Shown here in pieces: positions 23,514-31,947 of a stretch of DNA of 33,984 nucleotides. The notes below the pieces were generated by a model. That model saw only the letters and a program-made list of their open reading frames with translations. It ran no database searches and had not been told where the DNA came from. The position numbers and the translations under genes are program-made. Location: NCBI GenBank assembly GCA_026999335.1, contig JALTPW010000200.1, positions 1 to 33,984 of the forward strand, read 5' to 3'. This DNA is from Chromatiales bacterium. Lineage in GTDB: Bacteria > Pseudomonadota > Gammaproteobacteria > SZUA-152. Every line of letters begins with the position of its first letter. Positions within the stretch are counted from its first letter, which is position 1.

Positions 23514-25381
23514 TAATGAAGATTTATATCCCTACGCAGCATCGCTTCGATCTCCTGGCTGGCGGACAGCAGCAGTTCGATATCATGATACGTAGCTGCC
23601 ACGATCACTCCGTCTGACTCGAACGGCACAGCAGCAGAGCCAGCTAACATTGACAGCGCCTCAATGGCGCTGATCCCGGAGCGCCCCATATGACGCAACG
23701 CATCGATAGGTGATCTCGATAGCCGATCGACCATAGCCTGCGACGCAATCCCTGTGCGTGACGATCGCCGTGCTGACTGAAGTGCCTCGATTGCTACTGC
23801 CACAGCAGTCGATACTGGTGTGGTAGCGATGCCGCGCACCTCGTAGCTGGTGCTCAATGCCCCAACGACACGAGCAACGGTCTCATAGGCTGCAATGGAT
23901 GCCTTGTTCGCACGAGTCAACGTCTCGATCTCTGAAGGCTTCGCCTGCAATAGCCGCATCGAGACTTCCATGCTGGATGACGTCGATACCAGCACAGGAC
24001 CAGTCGACTCCCAGCGTATGCTACCAGTCGCACCGATTTCAGCCAAGGCGCAGTACCATGACGATGCAGTAGCATCGATCATGGCTATTGACTCCATTCC
24101 ACATAAATGGGCAGAGAGAAGTGCTCTAGCGCACTCGAAACGTGAGATAGCTGCTGTTTTGATACCTTGTTGAGTTTCTACAGATGACGTGCGAGATGCA
24201 GATACTGTGTTACCTGCAGTCGGAGCAGCCCCAATAGCCAAGTACCCAAAGGTGCGGATGCTCGCTGAGACGGTATCCCAGTTTAGTGAAATAGTATCTG
24301 CTGCGAACCCAGTTATAGTTGCTCCGGTAATGACCCCATTAGAATAATCCTGGAAAGAAATAGATCTTGTGCCATCTCTCCATGATCTATCTGGATAGTT
24401 GTCTTGCTGCGACACGCTACCAACTGCAAAATTGGACGTAGCATCTGAGACGCCATAGAATTCACGATTAGGCTTTCCGTAATTACCGCTTACATTGTCG
24501 CGACCGTCGCCGGTGGTCAACACTGCGCTCGTAGTGAAACCGATGCCAGTGATGGAGTCGGCGCCAGCAGCAGTCGCAGTGTCCTTGGTACCAACCTTGC
24601 ACTGAGGACCTTTAATAGCGATGAAGCAGTGAGCTGCCTGTGTTGTACCACCTACTGTCTTGGTCAGATCAAATCCTGTTGACGTAAAGGCCGCGGTGAC
24701 TTCGTACAGAGTAGAAGTTACCGTGCCAGTAGTCCCTTCAGTTGGCATAGCATTGATTGCGCCCAACTTCCAACCACCACGATCTGCACTACCATCTGAC
24801 CGCTCTGAATGTCCCTCTGAATACTGTGTGGTACCGTCATAGAATCCGATAGAAATCGGCGGCTTGGACCGATCAGTACCAACCGGAGTTCCCACAATCC
24901 CAAACAGAATTAGGGCATCTGGTCGATAGCCCAAGTTCTGGGAATAAGTGCTTCCAGTAGGGAAATCAAATGACCCCACAGATGAGTTCGTTATGTCTGA
25001 CCCTCCGAGTGCGAGATAGTAAATCGTCTCTGATTTAGCGTGCGTCGTGAAATTTATATCAAACCCAGTATCCGTTAACTGATAGATCTGAGCAGCGAGC
25101 TCCACTCCAGTTACCATGTTGGCAAGATATATCGAGTAACCGGATATTACACCTCCAATTTTTCCCCAAATGTCCTCCCGGTTATCTTGGTGCACGACGC
25201 AGTCAGTCCCTGGACCAGTGCTTGCTCCATAGCAATAGCTCTCCTTTGTGTTGGCTGGATAATCCGAGTTCGCGTATTTACCCAACAGAATGACTAGCTT
25301 GGGTTTAAATCCGACGTTTATGCTATTGACGCCGGACGCGGAGGTGAAAGACCCTACTTTTACGTCGAGAGCCATACTCAA
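23513..25381 (-). CDS. Fiber/surface-like protein with three repeated domains and a helical C-terminus (622 aa)
   Basis: Repeated VGSFTSASGVNSINVGFKPKLVILLG / VGSFDFPTGSTYSQNLGYRPDALILFG / VGTKDTATAAGADSITGIGFTTSAVLTTG modules. Confidence 0.65.
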   Translation of the reverse strand: MSMALDVKVGSFTSASGVNSINVGFKPKLVILLGKYANSDYPANTKESYCYGASTGPGTDCVVHQDNREDIWGKIGGVISGYSIYLANMVTGVELAAQIYQLTDTGFDINFTTHAKSETIYYLALGGSDITNSSVGSFDFPTGSTYSQNLGYRPDALILFGIVGTPVGTDRSKPPISIGFYDGTTQYSEGHSERSDGSADRGGWKLGAINAMPTEGTTGTVTSTLYEVTAAFTSTGFDLTKTVGGTTQAAHCFIAIKGPQCKVGTKDTATAAGADSITGIGFTTSAVLTTGDGRDNVSGNYGKPNREFYGVSDATSNFAVGSVSQQDNYPDRSWRDGTRSISFQDYSNGVITGATITGFAADTISLNWDTVSASIRTFGYLAIGAAPTAGNTVSASRTSSVETQQGIKTAAISRFECARALLSAHLCGMESIAMIDATASSWYCALAEIGATGSIRWESTGPVLVSTSSSMEVSMRLLQAKPSEIETLTRANKASIAAYETVARVVGALSTSYEVRGIATTPVSTAVAVAIEALQSARRSSRTGIASQAMVDRLSRSPIDALRHMGRSGISAIEALSMLAGSAAVPFESDGVIVAATYHDIELLLSASQEIEAMLRRDINLH

Positions 25382-25797
25382 TCGACGGCGCCGGCATCGA
25401 GGTAAGCGCGGGCTTTTGTACGGATGTCATCGACAGTCAGCAGTGGCAATCCGACTTGCTGGCGGAGGGTATTGACCTCATCCAAAGTAACAAGAGTAAT
25501 GACCCTAAGCATCTTTCCCCATGTGCTGCGGTCGGTGTTGAACAGATCTGCGACCTGTTCACGCTGTAACAAGTTGTCATCATCCTGTGCGGCTGTCTGA
25601 AATGTAGAGATCTCCGACTGTGTGGCTTTTCTGACCTGTGTCCCATCCCAGATCAGCGGTTGTGAGAGGTCAGCTCCAGGTTCGATGGCAGGATTGTCCA
25701 ATACCGAGAAAAATCGTGTATCAATATCTGGCCATGGGTCTGTATCGATGCTCTGGGAGACGATTTCACCGCTACTCAATCTGTACAAGAATTTCAT
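25378..25797 (-). CDS. Hypothetical, tail-fiber-associated protein (139 aa)
   Basis: ORF overlapping the start of the fiber-like gene. Confidence 0.5.
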   Translation of the reverse strand: MKFLYRLSSGEIVSQSIDTDPWPDIDTRFFSVLDNPAIEPGADLSQPLIWDGTQVRKATQSEISTFQTAAQDDDNLLQREQVADLFNTDRSTWGKMLRVITLVTLDEVNTLRQQVGLPLLTVDDIRTKARAYLDAGAVD

Positions 25798-25806
25798 TGG
25801 AGTGCC

Positions 25807-25971
25807 TCATAACATTGTCAGTCCAGGAATCGTGACCCACCGTTTACAACGTGTGCATTTTACCTCTGCTGATGTACCAGATAGGCGTAACACTCTGCAT
25901 CTGACTACGGACCCGTCAAATATGCGAAATCCGCATCGACATACGACTCTTTTGCTATTTCTCTCTGGCAT
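25807..25971 (-). CDS. Com-like zinc-binding small protein (54 aa)
   Basis: MPERNSKRVVCRCGFRIFDGSVVRCRVLRLSGTSAEVKCTRCKRWVTIPGLTML resembles Mu Com (RCKNCNKLLF...IEIRCPRCKRHI). Confidence 0.6.
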   Translation of the reverse strand: MPERNSKRVVCRCGFRIFDGSVVRCRVLRLSGTSAEVKCTRCKRWVTIPGLTML

Positions 25972-26113
25972 TGTCTTCACCATCTTCAATCTCGATGATG
26001 TCCCCGGTGGTTTCACCTGCCTCGATCGCGACCGCGAACTCCGCTTGCTGCCGTGACATATTGGCCACGCGCATAAGCTCTTTGATACGTTGCTCTTTCT
26101 CTTCGTCGCTCAT
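25955..26113 (-). CDS. Acidic small protein (52 aa, MSDEEKEQRIKELMRVANMSRQQAEFAVAIEAGETTGDIIEIEDGEDNAREK)
   Basis: Read by hand, absent from the ORF track; ATGA overlap with the MuF-peptidase stop. Confidence 0.6.
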   Translation of the reverse strand: MSDEEKEQRIKELMRVANMSRQQAEFAVAIEAGETTGDIIEIEDGEDNAREK

Positions 26114-27918
26114 AGCCATTTCATTTTCCTCATGATGTTCTCGATCTCTTCGGCGACCTTAGAAAATCCCTCTGGATCCCATTGCGTTGGATAAGATATG
26201 AGGGCACTTTCCTGGTTGGCTAAAATTTCCTGTAGCTGTTCCTCAATGACGGCATCCCCGGCTCGCGCAGTAATCCATTGGGCATAGCTCCGCGCCCATG
26301 CCTCCTCGTAGCTCAATAGATATTTGACGTATGCCTTGTCAACGTAATGTACCGTCCCGTCAGCTAATTTCAAGGTAGATGGCCCTTGTAGCAGTGCACG
26401 CAGGTGCTGCATTTCGGCAGTGTTGTCCACAGCATTCCGCCATCCCCTGAACAAATCATGATATGTTGAGGAGAACCCTTTACCTGGGGCGGCCTTGTGA
26501 TCTATGAAATGTCCGACCTCATGCAGCAGCGTCAGTTCTTTGTGGTCGCCTCCAGCCCTGATACTGATGTGGGATGGCTCTCCGGTGAATTTCCTGTAGT
26601 AGTATGCGCCCAGATAATTTGCATTGTGCGGGCTGCTCTTTATCGGGATCACCGGCAAATTACCGTCACCGTGCACGCTGTCTATCGCCTGTAGTGCCCG
26701 TTGAGATTCAGTTTTGTGTGCCATGACCTTCAGGGCTGCCGAAACTGGTGCTTGAGGCGCCGTTTTCCCTGTAGTCGGAACAGTTTGTGATGACGGCCTG
26801 GCAGGCTCGATGTCTGAGACCACGAGTGCATCGACGTCGATTCCTCTCCGGGTATACCGCTTTTTGAGCACGCGCCATGGCGTGCCGATCTCGCTTTCAC
26901 GGAGAATCCCTCTGACCAGCGCGGCGCGCTTCTTTCTCGAACCCAACACGGCTTCCTGAATGGCCGGGCGCTGCTGCTTGAGCCATGTGATCCGATCTGT
27001 TTTCCCGGCCCTGTCCTCTTCGGTGATTTCATCGGCGAAGACCACCTCCTCGTAACTGAGCGTGTTGGGATGTGCCGGCCAGGGTGACTTCCCCTTCGGA
27101 TAGACGCCGGGCCCGAGCCCGTATCGGTTGACTCTGGCGTGCATGTCGCAGATATCCGGCTCGGGGTGCCTGGGGCTGAGCAGGAAGCGCGTGCCGACGA
27201 CGTCGGGATGCTTGAATGCCGCGGCCCGATAGGCCTCACCATGGGCACGGTTCAGTTCGGTCCGGAATAACCGCAGGGCATGGACTCTCGGGTTGTCGTC
27301 AGAGATCAGGAGCGCCGATGCGGCGGATGCGCCGACGGCGCCGGCGTTGGCGGCGTTGATTTTGCCTGTAATGCCGGCGGGCACCGGCCGTCCCGCGGCC
27401 AGGAATTCATTGGCCGCCTGGCTGGCGGAGTGGCCCTCGATGATGGCGCTCTCAACGGCGCGGCGCACGCCATCGATGGCCCCCCGGTCCAGGCGCCAGA
27501 GTCTGTCCGAGAGCTGCAGGCCGTCCTTGTCAATGAAGTTCTTGACGAAGCGCACCGCCTCGTCAGACAGGCCGGAGAGCAGGCCTGAAACTTCTGGTGC
27601 AGCAGAGAACGGCTCCACGCCTAGCCTTGCGGCGGCGCGCAGGCCACGGTCTAGCATTTGGTTGCGTCGGTCTGCAAGATCGCGCAAACGCAGGTCGATT
27701 TGGACCTGCAGCCGTTGCAAGACCTCGAGGCGCAGCAAACCCTGGCCGCCTGCGAAATCCTGGATGACGGATTTGATGCGCTCTGCAGCGTCCCGGTAGA
27801 GGCGGTCTAACGCCTCCAGGTAGTCCCGGTCCAGGCGGTTCATGTCCGCACGAGCCCTGGCGGAGGCACGTTTGATCGCAGCCTTGACCGACGTTCTTTT
27901 GTTCTCCGCCAGGCGCAC
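26110..27918 (-). CDS. MuF-type head morphogenesis protein fused to a C-terminal zincin-like metallopeptidase domain
   Basis: N-terminal MuF region (LFRTELNRAHGEAYRAAAFKHPDVVGTRFLLSPRHPEPDICDMHA) plus LLHEVGHFIDH and YEEAWARSYAQWI. Confidence 0.8.
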   Translation of the reverse strand: MRLAENKRTSVKAAIKRASARARADMNRLDRDYLEALDRLYRDAAERIKSVIQDFAGGQGLLRLEVLQRLQVQIDLRLRDLADRRNQMLDRGLRAAARLGVEPFSAAPEVSGLLSGLSDEAVRFVKNFIDKDGLQLSDRLWRLDRGAIDGVRRAVESAIIEGHSASQAANEFLAAGRPVPAGITGKINAANAGAVGASAASALLISDDNPRVHALRLFRTELNRAHGEAYRAAAFKHPDVVGTRFLLSPRHPEPDICDMHARVNRYGLGPGVYPKGKSPWPAHPNTLSYEEVVFADEITEEDRAGKTDRITWLKQQRPAIQEAVLGSRKKRAALVRGILRESEIGTPWRVLKKRYTRRGIDVDALVVSDIEPARPSSQTVPTTGKTAPQAPVSAALKVMAHKTESQRALQAIDSVHGDGNLPVIPIKSSPHNANYLGAYYYRKFTGEPSHISIRAGGDHKELTLLHEVGHFIDHKAAPGKGFSSTYHDLFRGWRNAVDNTAEMQHLRALLQGPSTLKLADGTVHYVDKAYVKYLLSYEEAWARSYAQWITARAGDAVIEEQLQEILANQESALISYPTQWDPEGFSKVAEEIENIMRKMKWL

Positions 27919-29288
27919 TATGAACTGCTCCTGGTCGAGATGGTCGTGGCGCTGTCACCCTTCCTCGCATTGCCGGGCGTGACACTTACGCGGGGCCTGT
28001 TAGCGCTCTCCTCGGGTAGGATAGAGGGGTATGGATCTGTGCTTTCTGCCTCTAGCTGGTCCTTGACAGCTGCCGGATCCAGCCCGGCAGCCTCGAATAC
28101 CGTCTCTTTGGGTGCCCCGATGGCCTGATACTTCAGCGCCAGGTCAGCGCGCTGATTCGGTGTATCGGTACGGCGCTCCGCGAACACGATATCGAAATCA
28201 TAGGCGTCAGGATTGATTCCCTGCAGCAGTAGCTCGAGCCTGAACCCAATATAGTAGGCAAAGGACAACGTATCCTGCAGTGCGTCGATCTCGTCGTAAT
28301 AGTCCCGCTTCAGGTCCTCCAGAATGTCCCTATTCAGCCCTTCGGAATAACCGAACAGTCCCTTGGGTGCCGGAGCGCCGGCGAAGAAGGTGTCTAGCAG
28401 GTAGGAGACATCGGCGATCTGATCGAGGCTGGCATCGCCTTGGACGGCTGTCACACCGCCTTTCTTGTTCAGGTAGTAGTCCGTCGTGATCTCGTATTGG
28501 TCGTTCTCGACCTGGGTGCGGTATTTCTCAATATCCTCATCGGTGGCGCCCTCCAGCACATGGGCCATGCGCAGGGGCGCACGGGTCCGGCGCCGGATGA
28601 CCAGGTCCTCCTCGGTCATCGTGAGCTTTTTCCATACCGACCGGGTGGCATCGAGGTAGGGCCTGCCCATGCATCCCAGGTCATCGTAGTTGTCCGGGGT
28701 CAGCCGCACGAGCGTCAGCTGCCACAAGGCGAAGCTGGCGATTTTCCGTCCGGTGAATACGTCCATCTGCTCATAGGCGATGCGCGGGTCCGTGAACCTC
28801 CCGGTTGTCCCGACGATGGGTCTGATGGTCTCCGCTGGCATACGGATGCCGGCTGTCACCCGGCCGTCCTCGCTGATGACCCATTGGATGGGTAGGTTTC
28901 CTTCCATGACCAATCCGCGGGCGTCGCTCTCGAGCTTCTCGAGACGGTGCAGGTTGAGCCGGCGCTCGAAGGCCTGCCACAGCCGGATGATCCGCTTCTC
29001 CGTGCTCTTGATGTTGATGCGCAGCCCGCCCTTGATCGCAGTCCTGGCCATGCGGCCATGAATCTTTTTGACCCTGGGGTCGGCGCGGTCCATTTCCCTG
29101 AGATCCAGGATGGTCGAGCGCAGGCTGTAATCCACCAACATTCGTTGGTAGAGGTGTTTGATCTGGTTTTCCGGCGTAGGTCGACGCCCAACCTCCGTTG
29201 TCTGTGGTAGCGTCTCCCCGGGCAGCGGGTCCACATCGCCTGGCATCCTTCTCCCGAATCGTCTGAGCAGGTCTGTGATAAGTGACAT
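27918..29288 (-). CDS. Portal protein (456 aa)
   Basis: Position after terminase large subunit; portal-like PTPENQIKHLYQRMLVDYSLRSTILDLREMDRADPRVKKIHGRMARTA. Confidence 0.8.
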   Translation of the reverse strand: MSLITDLLRRFGRRMPGDVDPLPGETLPQTTEVGRRPTPENQIKHLYQRMLVDYSLRSTILDLREMDRADPRVKKIHGRMARTAIKGGLRINIKSTEKRIIRLWQAFERRLNLHRLEKLESDARGLVMEGNLPIQWVISEDGRVTAGIRMPAETIRPIVGTTGRFTDPRIAYEQMDVFTGRKIASFALWQLTLVRLTPDNYDDLGCMGRPYLDATRSVWKKLTMTEEDLVIRRRTRAPLRMAHVLEGATDEDIEKYRTQVENDQYEITTDYYLNKKGGVTAVQGDASLDQIADVSYLLDTFFAGAPAPKGLFGYSEGLNRDILEDLKRDYYDEIDALQDTLSFAYYIGFRLELLLQGINPDAYDFDIVFAERRTDTPNQRADLALKYQAIGAPKETVFEAAGLDPAAVKDQLEAESTDPYPSILPEESANRPRVSVTPGNARKGDSATTISTRSSS

Positions 29289-29300
29289 GTCAATCTCCGA

Positions 29301-30875
29301 TCAGGCCGCGGCCCGCCCCAGAAGCTGGTCCCGCGTTTTCTTCCTGTGCTGGATGATGGTTGTGGACGGCGCCGCGCCACGAGTGACCAACGCCCATACG
29401 GAGGCCATGGCGGCGTCGAACAGGTCATCGCCCAGGTCCGGTTTCGCCATCCTATAGCTGGCATAGCTCGCTTTGGTCGTCTCGGGCTTGATGTTCCCCA
29501 ATTGCCGGATCAGGGTCCGCAGGTCGAGTGTCTCCGGGTCGCTGGGATCCAGGTCGTCGATGTACGGGATTGCCGCTTGTCCGTTGTGGAACACGGCTCT
29601 CAGCGCAGTGGCCATCTGGTGCTTAGTCATCCCCTCGAATCGGATAGGGGAGAACGCCCACTCTGGCCAGGTGCTGGCCGTGCTCTCGCCATCGCCTATG
29701 GCCAGCCGGTCGATACGTGTCAGTCCCTCAGCGAACAACTCGTCGTTGAGTTGGGTGAGCAGGCCGATGCCATAGGCGTCGCCCATGGCATAGTCGGGGC
29801 GGAAATAGCGCCAGAATTCCTTGATATCGTTCTTGACTACTTTTTCGTCAGTGCCAGGCGCCCAGGTCCGGGCAAAGATGATGCAACAGAAATTTCCGAT
29901 CATCTCTGTGACCACCAAGGCATAGCGTGATGCATGCGAGTTTTCTCCGTGCCCGGAGTGGTCATAGCCGAACGAGATCAAGCCGCGGCGTTGATACTCC
30001 ATGCCGGGGAGTGGCTGCGCCAGCTCTAGGCCTGACTTCAGGCCGACCTGGATGGCCCGGCGGATGTATTTCTCCCAGATGAGGTGGCGGGCGGAAACGT
30101 TCTTGCACAGAAGCTGGCGGATATATTCGTCCGGGGACAGCTGGTCGCGCATGTCTTCCATGAATGCCTGGTCCAGAATCCCCATTTCCATGCCGAGATA
30201 GACATCCACAGTAGGGAGAAGGTGGTATTTCCCGCTCTCGATTAGGTCTGACAATGTGTCCGCACCTTTGAAGACGCCGGTGATCCGGATCTGCGGGTCG
30301 TTGCGGCTCTCCTTGCTGGCTCCCAGGCGGCGCTTGGAACCCATCATCAGCAGGAATCGGCTGAACAGGCGATCCCGCGGCATGTCGTCCACCTCCTCGA
30401 GGCTGGCGACGGTCAAATCGCCGCCGTCGACCTGAGACATGATACCGTAGGCTCTGCCAATGGAACGGTTGTAGAACTGGTAATAGGTATCTGCCATTTG
30501 TGTCCGTCCAGACTTGTGCGCCAGGTAGGCGGTCAAAATCTCGGACCTGCGGATGGCCTCCAGGTGATAGTTCAGATTGGTCTGGGACTGCGCCTCTCGC
30601 GGCGCGACGATGCCCAGTTCCTGGTCAGCGTGCTTGGCGTTCCACTCCAACAGGTAGAGCTCCTTGACAGCAGTCTTGCCGGTGCGTCTGCAGGAGAAGT
30701 CCACCGTGTTGCGGTGTTGGTCCATCTCTATCATTTTGAGTATTTGGACCGGGTCCAGATCTACGTTGTGGACGTACTTGTGCCACAGTGCATGATCGTC
30801 GGCGTAGCGGTTGATTTCGCGCTCGGCGACATGCTGCATCCGGATGCGGCGTGTCTTGGAGACCCTGTCAGCCAC
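29301..30875 (-). CDS. Terminase large subunit
   Basis: Walker A-like SCRRTGKT; TVASLEEVDDMPRD; nuclease-like region ISFGYDHSG / YAMGDAYG. Confidence 0.9.
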   Translation of the reverse strand: MADRVSKTRRIRMQHVAEREINRYADDHALWHKYVHNVDLDPVQILKMIEMDQHRNTVDFSCRRTGKTAVKELYLLEWNAKHADQELGIVAPREAQSQTNLNYHLEAIRRSEILTAYLAHKSGRTQMADTYYQFYNRSIGRAYGIMSQVDGGDLTVASLEEVDDMPRDRLFSRFLLMMGSKRRLGASKESRNDPQIRITGVFKGADTLSDLIESGKYHLLPTVDVYLGMEMGILDQAFMEDMRDQLSPDEYIRQLLCKNVSARHLIWEKYIRRAIQVGLKSGLELAQPLPGMEYQRRGLISFGYDHSGHGENSHASRYALVVTEMIGNFCCIIFARTWAPGTDEKVVKNDIKEFWRYFRPDYAMGDAYGIGLLTQLNDELFAEGLTRIDRLAIGDGESTASTWPEWAFSPIRFEGMTKHQMATALRAVFHNGQAAIPYIDDLDPSDPETLDLRTLIRQLGNIKPETTKASYASYRMAKPDLGDDLFDAAMASVWALVTRGAAPSTTIIQHRKKTRDQLLGRAAA

Positions 30876-31845
30876 TGTCTGCCTCGTCGTATTCGATCAG
30901 TACCGGGTCGCGTTGCAAACGTTCGCGACTACGTTCGAATTTCTCTGCCAGTGCTGCCAATTGCGCTTGCTGCCGACGCTGATGCTCGACCAGGCTCTCT
31001 CTGTTGGCCTGATGATCGAGATAGCCTCGCAGTAGATCCTGCTCTTCCTGGGCTTTCGGCGTCATGTTCAGATCTGCCAGACTCATGTTGTTCTTCGCCA
31101 GGAAGTCAGAAAGAGTTTTCAGTAGTGGGTGTGCACTGATCTTATAGACGTATTCCTCTCTACCGTCCTTTTCGTAGGATACTAGGTGGAAGTTACCGTT
31201 CTTCGGGTCGAAATACCACTCGGGCTGCCTTAATTCTACGCCTGTCGATGCGATCGCTAGCAGGATGTCATTGATGATCGCCTGGACCATGGCTTGGGTC
31301 TCGGCCTGCAGGCCCATGATCAGTGAAGGGTCGCCTGTCTCGAATGCCACGTCGTACCGCAAGAACAGCTCTGTGCGTCTCAGGCAGGCCACTTGCTCTT
31401 CGCACCCATTGTCCAGGTACTCGCATGTGTTGCAGTGTGGATATTTACCAGGCTTTGCGGGGAAGTACCGTGCAACCCTGGCAAACAACCCGTGCTTCAT
31501 CGCGTTGAACCGAGTGCGCAGCGCCTCTTCCGGTGTCGGGTGCCCAGATAGATTTTCAGACACTCTGGCCTTTCCTTCTGGCGTCCTGGGCCCCGTCTGG
31601 CGACCGTGTGCTGCCATGAGCCCCTTCTCCCAGGGTGCTTGTTCGGCCTCTTCACCACACTCCGGGCAGGGCGCGAAGTACAGGTATGGGTGCCAAATCC
31701 GTTCAGGCGCTTCCACGATACGACCAGGCTCGGCTTCGAACTTGTGATCGCATGAGGAACACCTGAAATTGACCATTTTCAGGTGGTCGCCGTGATGATG
31801 TTTTTTCCGGCGCGGGTATCCCATCGTGCTGATTTTTAACGCCAT
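30868..31845 (-). CDS. Terminase small subunit-like protein with Cys-rich zinc-binding regions
   Basis: CSSCDHKF...CPECGEE; TGPRTPEGKARVSENLSGH...NAMKHGLFA; adjacent to terminase large subunit. Confidence 0.6.
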   Translation of the reverse strand: MALKISTMGYPRRKKHHHGDHLKMVNFRCSSCDHKFEAEPGRIVEAPERIWHPYLYFAPCPECGEEAEQAPWEKGLMAAHGRQTGPRTPEGKARVSENLSGHPTPEEALRTRFNAMKHGLFARVARYFPAKPGKYPHCNTCEYLDNGCEEQVACLRRTELFLRYDVAFETGDPSLIMGLQAETQAMVQAIINDILLAIASTGVELRQPEWYFDPKNGNFHLVSYEKDGREEYVYKISAHPLLKTLSDFLAKNNMSLADLNMTPKAQEEQDLLRGYLDHQANRESLVEHQRRQQAQLAALAEKFERSRERLQRDPVLIEYDEADSG

Positions 31846-31846
31846 A

Positions 31847-31874
31847 TCAAGACAGAACCAGGGCGTGGTTTGTC
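31847..31874. repeat. 28-bp dispersed motif, copy B TCAAGACAGAACCAGGGCGTGGTTTGTC
   Basis: 24/28 identical to 23486-23513; immediately upstream of the terminase operon start. Confidence 0.7.
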
Positions 31875-31899
31875 GGCCTGTGGTTTAGGTGTGTATATT
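31870..31899 (+). promoter_or_regulatory. Candidate integrase promoter TTGTCG-N18-TATATT
   Basis: Hexamers at 31870-31875 and 31894-31899 upstream of the integrase ATG at 31948. Confidence 0.4.
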
Positions 31900-31947
31900 G
31901 GTCTCGAGTTCACGTGACCGAAACCAGCGGAGAGGTGAGAATAAGCC

